DNA of 64,000 bases from Actinomycetospora lutea. Its GTDB lineage: Bacteria > Actinomycetota > Actinomycetes > Mycobacteriales > Pseudonocardiaceae. A program made the translations under genes and the position numbers. The notes below the pieces were generated by a model. That model was not told the DNA's origin. It ran no database searches and was given only the letters and a program-made list of their open reading frames with translations. The stretch lies in assembly GCF_028737205.1 (NCBI RefSeq), contig NZ_JAQZAL010000021.1, positions 62,001-126,000 of the forward strand. The letters run 5' to 3'. Shown piece after piece: positions 53,529 to 63,380 of this stretch (position 1 is its first letter; each line of letters opens with the position of its first letter).

Positions 53529-53846
53529 GTGCGCCACTATGAACTGGTCGTGATCCTCGACCCGAGCCTCGACGAGCGCACCGTTGCTCCGTCGCTCGAG
53601 ACGTTCCTCAACGTCGTCCGCAACGACGGCGGCACCGTGGAGAACGTCGAGGTCTGGGGACGTCGCCGACTGTCCTACGAGATCGAGAAGAACGCCGAGG
53701 GCATCTACGCCGTCCTCGACATCAACTGCGAGCCCGCGACCGTCAAGGAGATGGACCGGCAGCTCGCGCTGAACGAGTCCGTGCTCCGCACCAAGGTCAT
53801 GCGCCGCGACCCCGCCTTCGCCGGGCGCCGGGGCAAGGCGAACTGA
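53529..53846 (+). CDS. rpsF: 30S ribosomal protein S6
   Basis: A 105-residue protein that binds S18 in the small subunit. It begins [20 protein letters not shown] and contains [19 protein letters not shown] and [13 protein letters not shown]. The GTG at 53529 is set by homologues and by AGGAGGTGA 9 nt upstream; an in-frame GTG at 53520 would be too close to it. It heads the rpsF-ssb-rpsR-rplI operon. Confidence 0.98.
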   Translation: MRHYELVVILDPSLDERTVAPSLETFLNVVRNDGGTVENVEVWGRRRLSYEIEKNAEGIYAVLDINCEPATVKEMDRQLALNESVLRTKVMRRDPAFAGRRGKAN

Positions 53847-54403
53847 TGGCCGGCGACACGGTCATCACCGTGGTCGGCAACCTCACCGCCGACCCGGAGC
53901 TGCGGTTCACGCCGTCGGGTGCCGCCGTCGCCAACTTCACGGTCGCGTCGACGCCGCGCACCTTCGACCGCCAGAGCGGCGAGTGGAAGGACGGCGAAGC
54001 CCTATTCCTGCGCTGCAACATCTGGCGCCAGGCCGCGGAGAACGTCGCCGAGACGCTCACCCGGGGCGCGCGCGTCATCGTGCAGGGCCGCCTCAAGCAG
54101 CGCTCGTTCGAGACCCGTGAGGGCGAGAAGCGCACCGTCATCGAGCTCGAGGTCGACGAGATCGGCCCCTCGCTGCGCTACGCCACGGCGTCGGTCACCA
54201 AGGCCTCCCGCGGCGGCGGTGGCGGTGGCGGCTACGGCGGTGGCGGCGGCAACGGGGGCGGCGGTTACGGCTCCGGCGGCTCCGGGGGCTCCGGCGGCGG
54301 TGGCTGGTCCGGCGGGTCGGACGACCCGTGGGCTTCGGCACCGGCCGCGGGCTCCTCGGGCGGCGGCGGTGGGGGCGGTTACGACGACGAGCCCCCGTTC
54401 TAG
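53846..54403 (+). CDS. ssb: Single-stranded DNA-binding protein
   Basis: A 185-residue SSB. The OB fold covers residues 1-115 ([20 protein letters not shown], then [20 protein letters not shown]). A Gly-rich linker follows, and the acidic tip YDDEPPF binds partner proteins. The ATG overlaps the rpsF stop (TGATG type), so the two are coupled. Confidence 0.98.
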   Translation: MAGDTVITVVGNLTADPELRFTPSGAAVANFTVASTPRTFDRQSGEWKDGEALFLRCNIWRQAAENVAETLTRGARVIVQGRLKQRSFETREGEKRTVIELEVDEIGPSLRYATASVTKASRGGGGGGGYGGGGGNGGGGYGSGGSGGSGGGGWSGGSDDPWASAPAAGSSGGGGGGGYDDEPPF

Positions 54404-54442
54404 ATCTCACTCATCCCAGTTCTGCTCAGGAGAAGAACCACC

Positions 54443-54679
54443 ATGGCGAAGCCGCCGGTGCGCAAGCCCAAGAAGAAGGTCTGCACCTTCTGCAAGGACA
54501 AGAACCAGCTGATCGACTACAAGGACACCAACCTCCTGCGGAAGTACATCTCCGACCGCGGGAAGATCCGCGCGCGCCGCGTCTCGGGCAACTGCTCGCA
54601 GCACCAGCGCGACGTCGCGGTCGCGGTGAAGAACTCCCGCGAGATGGCGCTCCTGCCCTACACCTCGACGGCGCGCTGA
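54443..54679 (+). CDS. rpsR: 30S ribosomal protein S18
   Basis: A 78-residue basic protein with [20 protein letters not shown] and the S18 core [20 protein letters not shown]. The CxxC plus a later Cys and His suggest the zinc-binding (C+) form. CAGGAGAAG precedes the ATG. It partners S6 from the same operon. Confidence 0.98.
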   Translation: MAKPPVRKPKKKVCTFCKDKNQLIDYKDTNLLRKYISDRGKIRARRVSGNCSQHQRDVAVAVKNSREMALLPYTSTAR

Positions 54680-54690
54680 GGGAGGCCGAC

Positions 54691-55140
54691 GTGAAGCTCA
54701 TCCTCACCGCCGACGTCCCCAACCTGGGCGGCCCCGGCGACACCGTCGAGGTCAAGGACGGCTACGGCCGCAACTTCCTGCTCCCCCGCGGCCTGGCCAT
54801 CGTCGCCACCCGGGGCGCGCAGAAGCAGGTCGACACGATCCGCCGCACCCAGGAGGGCAAGCGGATCCGCGACCTCGACCACGCCAAGGAGGTCGCCGGG
54901 CAGATCCAGGGCCTCGGCACCGTCACGGTCACCGGCAAGGCCGGGCAGGGCGGGCGCCTCTTCGGCTCGGTCACGCCGGCCGACGTCGTGTCCGCGGTCC
55001 GCTCGCAGGGCGGCCCGAACCTCGACAAGCGGTTCATCGACATCGCCGGGCACATCAAGTCCACGGGCGACCACGAGGTCACCGTGCGGCTGCACCCGGA
55101 CGTCGCGGTCGCGCTGCCCCTGGACGTCCAGGGCGCCTGA
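54691..55140 (+). CDS. rplI: 50S ribosomal protein L9
   Basis: A 149-residue L9. The N-terminal domain [20 protein letters not shown] with [13 protein letters not shown] is joined by a helix to the C-terminal domain ([20 protein letters not shown]). The GTG has GAGGGAGG upstream. Last gene of the operon. Confidence 0.98.
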   Translation: MKLILTADVPNLGGPGDTVEVKDGYGRNFLLPRGLAIVATRGAQKQVDTIRRTQEGKRIRDLDHAKEVAGQIQGLGTVTVTGKAGQGGRLFGSVTPADVVSAVRSQGGPNLDKRFIDIAGHIKSTGDHEVTVRLHPDVAVALPLDVQGA

Positions 55141-55159
55141 CCCCCCGCACCACCCACCT

Positions 55160-55193
55160 CGGGCCCGGACCGCCGCCGTGCGGTCCGGGCCCG
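55160..55193 (+). terminator. Terminator of the rpsF-rplI operon
   Basis: Perfect 14-bp stem CGGGCCCGGACCGC / GCGGTCCGGGCCCG with a 6-nt loop, 19 nt after the rplI stop. Confidence 0.85.
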
Positions 55194-55717
55194 ACGTGTG
55201 TCCGGGCCGGTGACGGCCAGGTCCGTCGCGCGTGGATCCGACCGATCGGGAGCCGGGCGCCCGCCGGGCGGCGCCCGGCCCGCCCCGGCCCGCCCGGCGA
55301 AGCCCGGGCGCCGCTCGGCTCGCCACGCCCCGCCACCGGACGGACACGCCGACGACACGCCCCGGACGACGCGCCGGAGCGTTCTCCATCCACTTGTTGT
55401 CCACAGTGCGCACAGGTCGCTGAGCTGGGGTGATGCACCCACAAGGGTGGTTGCCAACAGGTTGTCCCCAGGTGTGTGCCCACCGCGGGGGTGTGCCCGG
55501 TGGATCGATCCCGGGGTTGTCCCCAGAGCATCCCCAGGGGCCCCTGGAGCGGTGCTCGACGGGGACCTACCGTGCCGTCCACGCGGTCGCGACGGCTGCG
55601 GTCGGGACCCGCCGCGTGCCGGTCCCGCCGGGCTGTCGGTGGGCGCTGCTAGAACGGGTGTTCGACGGGCACGGGTCGGCCGTGCCGGTCTCCGGGCGAG
55701 CGTGAGGGAGTGACCGC
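55194..55717. other. Long non-coding region upstream of dnaB
   Basis: A 524-nt gap with no frame of coding character. Its middle holds a DnaA-box cluster (55397-55525). GAGGGAG at its right end is the dnaB ribosome site. Confidence 0.7.
55397..55525 (+). promoter_or_regulatory. DnaA-box cluster upstream of dnaB
   Basis: A perfect TTGTCCACA at 55397-55405 is followed by TTGCCAACA (55451-55459, 7 of 9), TTGTCCCCA (55462-55470, 8 of 9) and a second TTGTCCCCA (55517-55525). All are in the same orientation, about 40 kb from oriC. Confidence 0.6.
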
Positions 55718-57109
55718 GTGGCGGTGCTGGACGATCGGGGGACGTCCGGGCGGGGCCCGGAACGTCCCGGCGCCGCGCCGCCGGAGTTCGACCGGCAGCC
55801 GCCCCAGGACCTCCCGGCCGAGCAGTCGGTGCTCGGCGCGATCCTGCTGTCCAAGGACGCCATCGCCGACGTCGTCGAGATGCTCAAGCCCGACGACTTC
55901 TACCGCCCGGCCCACCAGACGGTCTACGAGTGCGTGCTCGACCTCTACGGCCGCGGCGAGCCCGCCGACCCGGTCACGGTCTCCGCCGAGCTCGAGAAGC
56001 GCGGCGAGCTCCTGCGCATCGGCGGTGCGCCCTACCTGCACACGCTCATCGCGACGGTGCCCACGGCCGCGAACGCCGGCTACTACGCCGAGATCGTCGC
56101 CGACCGGGCGATCCTGCGGCGCCTGGTCGAGGCGGGCACGCGCATCGTGCAGCTCGGCTACCACGGCGCCGAGGGCTCCGACACCGACGACATCGTCGAC
56201 CGGGCCCAGGCCGCGGTCTACGAGGTCACCGACCGCCGCGTCACCGAGGACTACGTGGCGCTCGAGGACGTCCTGCAGCCGACGATGGACGAGATCGACG
56301 CCATCGCCTCGCGCGGCGGCGTCTCCTTCGGCGTGCCCACCGGCTTCACCGACCTCGACGACGTCACCAACGGCCTGCACGCCGGCCAGATGATCATCGT
56401 GGCCGCCCGGCCCGGGATCGGCAAATCGACGCTGGGAATGGATTTTGCCAGGTCAGCAAGTGTCAAGCACGGCCTGACCTCGGCGTTCTTCTCCCTGGAG
56501 ATGAGCCGCACCGAGATCGTGATGCGTCTGCTGTCGGCCGAGGCGAAGATCCGTCTGGCCGACATGCGCGCCGGCACGATGACCGACGACGACTGGACGC
56601 GGCTCGCGCGGCGCATGAGCGAGATCAGCGAGGCGCCGCTGTTCATCGACGACTCGCCCAACATGACGATCATGGAGATCCGGGCCAAGGCGCGGCGGCT
56701 CAAGCAGCGCCACGACCTCAAGCTGATCATCCTCGACTACATGCAGCTGATGACCTCGGGCAAGAAGGTCGAGTCCCGTCAGCAGGAGGTCTCGGAGTTC
56801 TCCCGGCAGCTCAAGCTGCTGGCCAAGGAGCTCGAGGTGCCGCTGGTCGCGATCAGCCAGCTCAACCGTGGTCCCGAGCAGCGCACCGACAAGAAGCCGA
56901 TGCTCTCCGACCTCCGCGAGTCGGGGTCGCTGGAGCAGGACGCCGACATGGTCATGCTCATCAGCCGCCCCGACGCGTTCGAGCGCGACGACCCCCGCGC
57001 CGGCGAGGCCGACCTGATCCTGGCCAAGCACCGCAACGGCCCCACGGCGACCATCACCGTGGCCCACCAGCTGCACTACAGCCGGTTCAGCGACATCGCG
57101 CGGGGCTGA
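55718..57109 (+). CDS. dnaB: Replicative DNA helicase DnaB
   Basis: A 463-residue hexameric helicase. The N-terminal domain spans about 28-130 (LPAEQSVLGAILLSKDAIAD). The RecA-type motor has Walker A ARPGIGKST (230-238), FFSLEMSRTEIVMRL, Walker B LIILDYMQLM, VAISQLNRGPEQR and the C-terminal RNGPTATITV. No intein is present. Codons 235-251 use unusual A/T-ending codons. The GTG has GAGGGAG upstream. Confidence 0.98.
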   Translation: MAVLDDRGTSGRGPERPGAAPPEFDRQPPQDLPAEQSVLGAILLSKDAIADVVEMLKPDDFYRPAHQTVYECVLDLYGRGEPADPVTVSAELEKRGELLRIGGAPYLHTLIATVPTAANAGYYAEIVADRAILRRLVEAGTRIVQLGYHGAEGSDTDDIVDRAQAAVYEVTDRRVTEDYVALEDVLQPTMDEIDAIASRGGVSFGVPTGFTDLDDVTNGLHAGQMIIVAARPGIGKSTLGMDFARSASVKHGLTSAFFSLEMSRTEIVMRLLSAEAKIRLADMRAGTMTDDDWTRLARRMSEISEAPLFIDDSPNMTIMEIRAKARRLKQRHDLKLIILDYMQLMTSGKKVESRQQEVSEFSRQLKLLAKELEVPLVAISQLNRGPEQRTDKKPMLSDLRESGSLEQDADMVMLISRPDAFERDDPRAGEADLILAKHRNGPTATITVAHQLHYSRFSDIARG

Positions 57110-57125
57110 AGCCCGCGGGTGGGGG

Positions 57126-58331
57126 TCAGCGCGACCGCAGCGGCCACACCACGGCGACGGTGAGCGCCAGGAGCACGGCCATGAAGCCGACGGTGGCGGG
57201 CCAGCCGGCGAGGCCGTAGGCGACGCCGCCGAGCGTGCCGCCCACCGAGGATCCGACGTAGAACGCGGCGAGGTAGAGCCCGGAGGCCACGGCGCGCCCG
57301 TGCTCGGCGCGCCGGCCCACCCACGCGCTCGCGACGGGGTGCGCGGCGAAGAACCCGACGGTCAGCAGCACGAGACCGGCGATCACGACGGCGACCCAGG
57401 ACATCAGCATCGCCGCGGCGCCGATCGCCGCGACGCCGGCGGCGCCGATGAGGACGGGCCGGGCGCCGACGCGGTCGGCGAGGCGGCCGGCCCGCGCGGA
57501 CGTCGCGGTGCCGACCGCGTAGAGCACGAACACGAAGCCGACGACCAGCGGGGGCAGCGCGAAGGGCGGGCCGAGCAGCAGGAAGGTCACGTAGTTGTAG
57601 GCGCAGACGAACACGCCCATGACGAGCAGGCCGACGGCGAACAGCCGGCGCATCACCGGGTCGCGCAGGTGGGCCCCGACGTCGCGGAGGAGCGCCCCGA
57701 CACCGACGGGCGCCGGGCGGGAGCGCCGCGAGGCGGGCAGCACCAGCGCGAACGCGACGAGGCAGGCGGCGGACAGCAGCGCGATGCCGGCGAGCGCCCA
57801 GCGCCACGAGCCGGTGAGGTCGGCCAGCGCGCTGACCAAGATCCGGCCGCCGAAGCCGCCGACCGAGTTGCCGGCGACGTAGAGGCCCATGGCGCCGCCG
57901 AGGTGACCTCCGTCGATCTCGTCGGCGAGGTAGGCCATCCCGACCGCGGGCAGCCCGGCCAGCGCGAGGCCCTCGAGCGCGCGCAGGACGAGCAGCAGCC
58001 CGAAGTCGGGGGCGAGCGCCGCCCCGAGGCCGAGCGCCACCGCGGCGACCAGCGAGCCGAGCATCACCGGGCGCCGGCCCCAGCGCTCCGAGAGCGCGCT
58101 GGCCGGGATGATGCCGACGGCCACGGCGGCGGTGCTCACCGAGACCGACAGCGACGCCGTCCCCGGCGTGATCCCGTAGGCGTCGACGAGCGCCGGGAGC
58201 AGCGGCTGCGTGGCGTAGAGCAGCGCGAACGTCGTGAAGCCCGCGAAGAACAGCCCGACGGCGACCGGCCGGAACCCGGGGTCGCCGCGGCGCAGGGCGG
58301 CGGGCTCCGTGCGCTCCAGCGATGTCGACAT
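57126..58331 (-). CDS. MFS transporter (YnfM/arabinose-efflux type)
   Basis: A 401-residue major facilitator with 12 predicted helices. The motif A loop is [20 protein letters not shown], and the equivalent second-half loop is [19 protein letters not shown]. The start [20 protein letters not shown] is typical of this subgroup of drug or sugar exporters. Substrate unknown. The ATG is 8 nt after a TAGCCT, with no ribosome site. It is convergent with dnaB, 16 nt apart. Confidence 0.9.
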   Translation of the reverse strand: MSTSLERTEPAALRRGDPGFRPVAVGLFFAGFTTFALLYATQPLLPALVDAYGITPGTASLSVSVSTAAVAVGIIPASALSERWGRRPVMLGSLVAAVALGLGAALAPDFGLLLVLRALEGLALAGLPAVGMAYLADEIDGGHLGGAMGLYVAGNSVGGFGGRILVSALADLTGSWRWALAGIALLSAACLVAFALVLPASRRSRPAPVGVGALLRDVGAHLRDPVMRRLFAVGLLVMGVFVCAYNYVTFLLLGPPFALPPLVVGFVFVLYAVGTATSARAGRLADRVGARPVLIGAAGVAAIGAAAMLMSWVAVVIAGLVLLTVGFFAAHPVASAWVGRRAEHGRAVASGLYLAAFYVGSSVGGTLGGVAYGLAGWPATVGFMAVLLALTVAVVWPLRSR

Positions 58332-58339
58332 CGTTGCCA

Positions 58340-58345
58340 AGGCTA
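58340..58345 (-). promoter_or_regulatory. MFS gene -10 element (short-leader)
   Basis: On the minus strand TAGCCT lies 8 nt before the ATG at 58331, overlapping the end of cutA. Confidence 0.45.
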
Positions 58346-58690
58346 ACGGTCGGGGGCGTCCCCTCGCTCGGTCTCCTCCGTCACCCACCCCAGGTACGGC
58401 CCGTGCCCCCCGACCACCGGCAGGACGAGCACCTCGGGCACGTCGTAGCCGTGCTCGACGACGAGCCGCGCGGTGAGGTCGTCGACGCGCGCAGCGTCGG
58501 TCTTGAGCCAGAGCTGCCACTCCGGCTCCACGGAGACCGCGCCCTCCCACCGGAACACGCTGCGCACCGGGCCGGCGATCTGCACGCACGCCGCGAGGTG
58601 CGCGTCGACGAGCAGGCGGGCCAGCCGCTCGGCGTCGTCGGCGGAGTCGGTGGTGGTCAGCACGACCCGGGCGGTGGGTGCGTCGGACAT
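58343..58690 (-). CDS. cutA: Divalent-cation tolerance protein CutA
   Basis: A 115-residue trimeric CutA1 protein. It begins with the strand [20 protein letters not shown], has the cysteine in [20 protein letters not shown], and carries [12 protein letters not shown] and [13 protein letters not shown], all family marks. Often linked to copper tolerance, though its true role is unclear. GGAGG precedes the ATG. Confidence 0.95.
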   Translation of the reverse strand: MSDAPTARVVLTTTDSADDAERLARLLVDAHLAACVQIAGPVRSVFRWEGAVSVEPEWQLWLKTDAARVDDLTARLVVEHGYDVPEVLVLPVVGGHGPYLGWVTEETERGDAPDR

Positions 58691-58733
58691 CGGAAGAGCC
58701 TCCGGCGGTGTCGGTCCGTGCCACGATGCGCCG

Positions 58734-59663
58734 ATGCTCCTCGTCACGGGTGCCACCGGGTTCGTCGGGTCGGCGGTCGTCGCGTACCTGCACGAGCAGG
58801 GGTACGCGGTCCGGGCCGTGGTCCGCGACCCGTCCCGTGCCGACGTCCTGCCCGACGGTGTCGAGCGGGTGGCCGCCGACCTCGCCGACGCCGACTCGCT
58901 GGCCCGGGCGATGGACGGTTGCGAGGGCGTCTTCCACCTCGCGGCCGCGGTGGGCGTGCCGGGGCCGGAGGCGCGCGAGCTGAACGTCGGCGGCACCCGC
59001 CGGGTCGTCGAGGCCGTCCGCCGCGCCGGGGTCCGGCGGCTGGTGCACACCTCGACCAGCGCGGCCATCTGCGTCCCCGACCCCGACGGACCCGGCTGCC
59101 TGGTCGCCGAGGACGCCGCGGGCGGCACCGCGCTCACCGACCCGTACTCGACGACGAAGGCCGAGGCCGAGGCGGTCGTGCTGGACGCCGTCGCCACCGA
59201 CGGCCTCGACGCGGTCGTCGCCACCGTCGTCAACGTCTACGGGCCCTCGCCGCGGGGGCCGCTGAGCTACAACCAGCTGCTCGCGGCCGCGGCGCGCGGC
59301 GAGGTCGGGGGCATCGTCGACACGCGCGTCGGCTGGACGCTCGCGCAGGACGTCGCGGCGGGCCAGCTCCTGGTCTTCACCGACGGCGAGGTGGGCCGGC
59401 GCTACGTGCTGTGCGGGGAGGTCGCGTCGTTCCCCGAGGTGCTCGACACCTTCTGTGCGCTCGCCGGCAGCCCGCACCGGGTGCGGCGCCTCCCGCAGGG
59501 CAGCGAGCTCCCGCCGGACGCGCCGCCGTTCGCCGACCGGTCGGTCGTGTACGGCCACCTCGGCGGCTACCGGGTCCGCGACGACGGCGCCCGGGCGCTC
59601 GGTGTCGCGGCCCGCGGGATCGCCGACGGGCTCGCTCTCACCGCGCACTTCATGCCCACCTGA
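58734..59663 (+). CDS. NAD-dependent epimerase/dehydratase (extended SDR)
   Basis: A 309-residue extended short-chain dehydrogenase. The cofactor motif is TGATGFVG at residues 5-12. The catalytic Tyr-Lys pair is in [11 protein letters not shown], with the serine in TSTSAAICV. It is similar to dihydroflavonol reductase-type and nucleoside-sugar enzymes. Substrate unknown. It is divergent from cutA, with 43 nt between the starts and no clear ribosome site. Confidence 0.88.
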   Translation: MLLVTGATGFVGSAVVAYLHEQGYAVRAVVRDPSRADVLPDGVERVAADLADADSLARAMDGCEGVFHLAAAVGVPGPEARELNVGGTRRVVEAVRRAGVRRLVHTSTSAAICVPDPDGPGCLVAEDAAGGTALTDPYSTTKAEAEAVVLDAVATDGLDAVVATVVNVYGPSPRGPLSYNQLLAAAARGEVGGIVDTRVGWTLAQDVAAGQLLVFTDGEVGRRYVLCGEVASFPEVLDTFCALAGSPHRVRRLPQGSELPPDAPPFADRSVVYGHLGGYRVRDDGARALGVAARGIADGLALTAHFMPT

Positions 59664-59800
59664 CGCACCCGGGCGTCAGCCGTCCGGGGTCGTGCGGGAG
59701 GGTCCGGTGGGAGATCGGACACGCCCGCCGTCGCTGGTCGGCCGGGGATGCCAGTCTGGATCCCACGGCTGGACCTGACACGGCCGGGAAGGGTGAGCAC

Positions 59801-60676
59801 ATGACCGACGACAACGTGGTCGCAGCGGGCGTCGTGGCCGCCTCGGGACAGTTCATGCTGGGCGGGGCGCTGAAGGTGCACCGCCTGGGCTACGGCGCGA
59901 TGCGCCTGACCGGCGAGGGCATCTGGGGCCCGCCGAAGGACCCGGACAACGCGCTCGCGGTGCTGCGGCGCGCGGTCGAGCTGGGCGTGGACTTCATCGA
60001 CACGGCCGACTCGTACGGCCCGTACGTCAGCGAGGAGCTCGTCCGCGAGGCGCTGTACCCGTACCGCGGGGTGACGGTCGCGACGAAGGCCGGGCTGCTG
60101 CGCACCGGGCCGAACAAGTGGATCCCCTGCGGGCGCCCGGACTACCTGCGCCAGGAGGCCGAGATGAGCCTGCGCCGCCTCGGCGTGGAGACCATCGACC
60201 TCTTCCAGCTCCACCGCATCGACCCGCACGTCGCCGCCGACGAGCAGTTCGGCCTGCTCGCCGACCTGCAGCGCGAGGGCAAGGTGCGCGAGGTCGGGCT
60301 GAGCCAGGTGTCGGTGGCCGAGATCGAGGCCGCCGGGAGAATCGTCGACGTCGCCTCCGTGCAGAACCGCTACAACCTGGTGGACCGCTCGTCCGACGAC
60401 GTCCTGCGGCACTGCACCGAGCACGGCATCGGCTTCATCCCGTGGGCGCCCGCCGACGCGGGCAAGCTCGCCGAGCCCGGCAACGCGGCCGAGCGTGCCG
60501 CCGAGAAGTTCGGCGCGACGCCCGCCCAGGTCGCCCTGGCGTGGCTGCTGCAGCGCAGCTCGGTGATGCTCCCGATCCCGGGCACCAGCTCGCTGGAGCA
60601 CCTCGACGAGAATTGCGGGGCCGCGTCGCTCGAGCTCGACCGCGCGACCGTGGCCACCCTGGACGCCGCGGCCTGA
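59801..60676 (+). CDS. Aldo/keto reductase
   Basis: A 291-residue AKR barrel that reduces carbonyls with NADPH. The catalytic tetrad is D67, Y72, K96 and H138 ([21 protein letters not shown]). The cofactor end shows [25 protein letters not shown] precedes the ATG. It lies downstream of the epimerase on the same strand after a 137-nt gap. The substrate is unknown. Confidence 0.93.
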   Translation: MTDDNVVAAGVVAASGQFMLGGALKVHRLGYGAMRLTGEGIWGPPKDPDNALAVLRRAVELGVDFIDTADSYGPYVSEELVREALYPYRGVTVATKAGLLRTGPNKWIPCGRPDYLRQEAEMSLRRLGVETIDLFQLHRIDPHVAADEQFGLLADLQREGKVREVGLSQVSVAEIEAAGRIVDVASVQNRYNLVDRSSDDVLRHCTEHGIGFIPWAPADAGKLAEPGNAAERAAEKFGATPAQVALAWLLQRSSVMLPIPGTSSLEHLDENCGAASLELDRATVATLDAAA

Positions 60677-60682
60677 TCCGCT

Positions 60683-60712
60683 CGTGGACGGGGCCCGCGG
60701 GCCCCGTCCACG
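60683..60712. terminator. Bidirectional terminator palindrome
   Basis: A perfect 30-bp palindrome with arms CGTGGACGGGGCCCG and CGGGCCCCGTCCACG lies between the convergent aldo/keto reductase and SDR/DUF2867 genes. Confidence 0.85.
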
Positions 60713-60715
60713 ACG

Positions 60716-62326
60716 TCAGGAGCCGGTGCGCACCGCCGGCCGCGCCCGCTCCGCGTCGCGGCGCGCGCGGCGGTCCTTGAGGCGCGCCACCAGCCCGGTC
60801 GGCGGGTCCGGGTCCTCGCCGCGCTCGGCCCGCTCGGCGGCCGCGACGATGCGCCGTTCCATGCCGCCGAAGACCAGGACGTGGAACGGGGCGATGACGC
60901 GCCAGTAGGCGTGCCCCGCGAGCCCGTGCGGGAAGAAGATCGCCCGCTGCCGGTACAGCGAGCCCTCCTCGGTCGGCGCGACGCGCAGCTCGAGCCACGC
61001 GAGACCCGGCGCCTTCATCTCCGCGCGCAGGCGCAGCAGGCGCTCGCCGGGCAGCATCGCGGGCCCGCTGACCACCTCGCGGTCGGCCGACCCCTCGTCA
61101 AGGCACTCCTCCACCCGCCACCAGTCGAGCGCGTCGCCGACCTTGAGCGAGTCGGCGTCCCGCCGCCCGCGGCGCAGGCCGACGCCGCCGAAGAGGCGGT
61201 CGAGCACCCCGCGCGCCCACCAGCCGAGCGGGAACGAGTACCAGCCGCGCTCGCCACCGATCCCGGTGACGATGTGCCAGACGTTCTCCGCCGACGCCGT
61301 CGACGGGCGCTCGCGGACGTCGGTGTACACCGTGCCGCCCGCCCACTCGGGGTCCGAGGGCAGCGGATCGGACGGCGCGTAGGAGGCGTTCGCGCCGCTC
61401 CAGCGCGTCTCCACCTGCCCGGACCCGATCCGCGCCAGCGCGAGCGACACCGCGCGCCGGAAGCCCGTGAGGCCGCCCTCGGGCGGCGGGATGAACGTGT
61501 CGATGTCGTGCTCGGCCGCGACGACCTCGTGGATCAGGGAGTCGATGAGCGGCACCGCGGTGGAGCGCGGGACCGGGGTGACGAGGTTGACCCAGTGCGA
61601 CGACAGCCGCGGCGTCAGCACCGGCACGGGCAGCATCGCGCGCTTGGCCAGGCCGGCGACGTCGGCGAACCCCTCCATCATCTGCAGGTAGGTTAGGACG
61701 TCCGGTCCGCCGATGTCGAAGGTGCGGTTGACCTCGGGCGGCAGGGTCACGGCGCGCACGAGGTAGTGCAGGACGTCGCGGATCGCGATCGGCTGGACCC
61801 GGTGGTGCACCCAGGAGGGCGTGAGCATCACGGGCAGCCGCTCGGTGAGGTAGCGCAGCATCTCGAAGCTCGCCGAGCCCGACCCGAGGATCACCGCGGC
61901 CTGCAGGACGACCGTGGGGACGCCCGAGCGCAGGAAGATCTCGCCGACCTCGGCGCGCGACGCGAGGTGCTCGGAGAGCTCGACCCCGTCGGGGTGCATG
62001 CCGCCGAGGTAGACGATCCGCGACACACCGGCCTCGCGGGCGGCCTGCGCGCTGATCATGGCGGCCTGCCGGTCGACGGCCGCGAAGCCGCGCTCGGAGA
62101 GCGAGTGCACGAGGTAGTAGAGGACGTCGGCGCCCTCGCACGCGCGCCGCATCGACTCCTCGTCGAGCACGTCGCCGCGCACGATCTCGACCTGCTCGGC
62201 CCAGGGGACGTCGCGCACCTTGTCGGGGTCGCGCACCACGCACCGGACGTGGTGGCCCTCCGCCGCCAGCCGCGGGGCGAGTCGCCCGCCGATGTATCCG
62301 GTCGCTCCGGTGACCACGCATCGCAC
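60716..62326 (-). CDS. SDR-DUF2867 fusion protein (NAD(P)-binding)
   Basis: A 536-residue protein. Residues 1-280 are an atypical extended SDR (VVTGATGYIGGRLAPRLAAE, and YYLVHSLSERGF). Residues 310-490 are the DUF2867 domain (GGERGWYSFPLGWWARGVLD, DALDWWRVEE, and GHAYWRVIAPFHVLVFGGM), which has an SRPBCC-like fold. The fusion is widespread in actinobacteria. The activity is not known; a lipid- or quinone-linked reductase is a guess. A basic C-terminal tail follows. GTG start with only a weak ribosome site. Confidence 0.9.
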   Translation of the reverse strand: MRCVVTGATGYIGGRLAPRLAAEGHHVRCVVRDPDKVRDVPWAEQVEIVRGDVLDEESMRRACEGADVLYYLVHSLSERGFAAVDRQAAMISAQAAREAGVSRIVYLGGMHPDGVELSEHLASRAEVGEIFLRSGVPTVVLQAAVILGSGSASFEMLRYLTERLPVMLTPSWVHHRVQPIAIRDVLHYLVRAVTLPPEVNRTFDIGGPDVLTYLQMMEGFADVAGLAKRAMLPVPVLTPRLSSHWVNLVTPVPRSTAVPLIDSLIHEVVAAEHDIDTFIPPPEGGLTGFRRAVSLALARIGSGQVETRWSGANASYAPSDPLPSDPEWAGGTVYTDVRERPSTASAENVWHIVTGIGGERGWYSFPLGWWARGVLDRLFGGVGLRRGRRDADSLKVGDALDWWRVEECLDEGSADREVVSGPAMLPGERLLRLRAEMKAPGLAWLELRVAPTEEGSLYRQRAIFFPHGLAGHAYWRVIAPFHVLVFGGMERRIVAAAERAERGEDPDPPTGLVARLKDRRARRDAERARPAVRTGS

Positions 62327-62624
62327 GAGGGGATCGTCGTCCCTGACGCACCGCCGCGCAGCACCGAGGTGCCGGTTCCCCGCTCGCTGCCCCCGATCCG
62401 GGCCCTCCTGAAACCCGCCGACCTCCTTCGGGGTGACACACGCCCGGGGGATCCGTCGGCGTGTCGCGGGCGAAAGGCCGTGTCACCGCGAATCCGTGCC
62501 GATCCGCCCCCCAAGTCTCGGCGCGCTCCTGCCGTTGCAGAGGCCAGACGCTCGATGTCGTTGCGCCGTTCGGCGGTGCACGAGGACGGGCTGAACGATC
62601 AGCAGTCGGGGAGGTCGAGAGATC
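62327..62624. other. Intergenic region between divergent genes
   Basis: About 300 nt with no coding bias. GGGGAGG near 62609 serves the right-hand gene. No clear -10 for either gene was found. Confidence 0.5.
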
Positions 62625-63200
62625 GTGTGGGTGTGGCGAGACGAGCCGGCGTCCGGGGAAGCGCGTTCCGGGTCGGGCGGGTGGCGGCTGGATGCCTACG
62701 GCACGTGGGTGTGGGACGAGCCCTCGCCGCTGGAGCGTCCGGGCGCCGGGATCGGGGCGCTGCGGCGCCCGGAGTCCCCGGTGGCACCGGTCGCGCGGCG
62801 GCGCGAGGTGCGGGCGGGCGGTGACCGGGCCCTGGCGAGCCTCGGGACCGCCGGGGCGGAGCCGACCCCGATCTTCCACGAGCTGACCGAGGACCGATCG
62901 CGTCCCCGGCGCGCCTACCGCGACCGGGACGCGCTCGCGGTGCCCGAGCCGCACCCCGGCTCCGGCCCCCTGCCGGTGCAGGACGCCTCCGGACGCCGCC
63001 GCGGCGGCCTGGCCGAGGTCCCCACGGTCCCGCCGCCCGCGCTCGGCGGCTCGAGCTCCCCGGAGGAGTCCCCCGAGGACGAGCTGCGCCGCCGCGCCGA
63101 GCGTCGCCGCCGTCCCCGCGCCGACGAGGCGGGCGCCGAGGGCGGCCGGCACGCCTGGCGCGAGGAGATCCGCGGCGGGCGGCACGCCCTGCGTCGCTGA
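62625..63200 (+). CDS. Hypothetical protein with repeated WVW-DEP motif
   Basis: A 191-residue protein that I do not recognise. The start WVWRDEPAS (residues 2-10) is echoed by WVWDEPSPL (28-36). The rest is rich in Arg, Glu, Pro and Gly and probably disordered, ending in a basic-acidic stretch DELRRRAERRRRPRADEAG. No signal peptide or membrane helix. The GTG has GGGGAGG 10 nt upstream. Third-position G/C bias supports a real gene. Confidence 0.7.
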   Translation: MWVWRDEPASGEARSGSGGWRLDAYGTWVWDEPSPLERPGAGIGALRRPESPVAPVARRREVRAGGDRALASLGTAGAEPTPIFHELTEDRSRPRRAYRDRDALAVPEPHPGSGPLPVQDASGRRRGGLAEVPTVPPPALGGSSSPEESPEDELRRRAERRRRPRADEAGAEGGRHAWREEIRGGRHALRR

Positions 63201-63224
63201 CGCCCGCGACGGGTACCGACGGGT

Positions 63225-63249
63225 CGGGTCGCCCTGCCGGGGCGACCCG
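63225..63249 (+). terminator. Hairpin terminator before the DoxX gene
   Basis: Perfect 10-bp stem CGGGTCGCCC / GGGCGACCCG with loop TGCCG, 24 nt after the stop of the preceding gene. Confidence 0.75.
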
Positions 63250-63288
63250 GCGCTCCGGGCGACCGGTCCGTGCGAGGTGCTGCGGGGC

Positions 63289-63294
63289 TATGCT
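63289..63294 (+). promoter_or_regulatory. Possible -10 of the DoxX gene
   Basis: TATGCT lies 86 nt before the GTG at 63381 and just past the terminator. Confidence 0.4.
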
Positions 63295-63380
63295 GCGGCC
63301 TCCGCGCGGCCCCGTCGGGCGCCGAGCCCGTCCCGGCGCCGCACCCGAGCCGTCCGTCGCGCCCCGTGGAGGTCGCTTCC

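Noticed and set aside
54195-54400. Gly-rich repeats in ssb as a CRISPR-like array
   Set aside because: The repeats are codon runs for glycine within the SSB linker, with no fixed repeat or spacer length. No cas genes are present.
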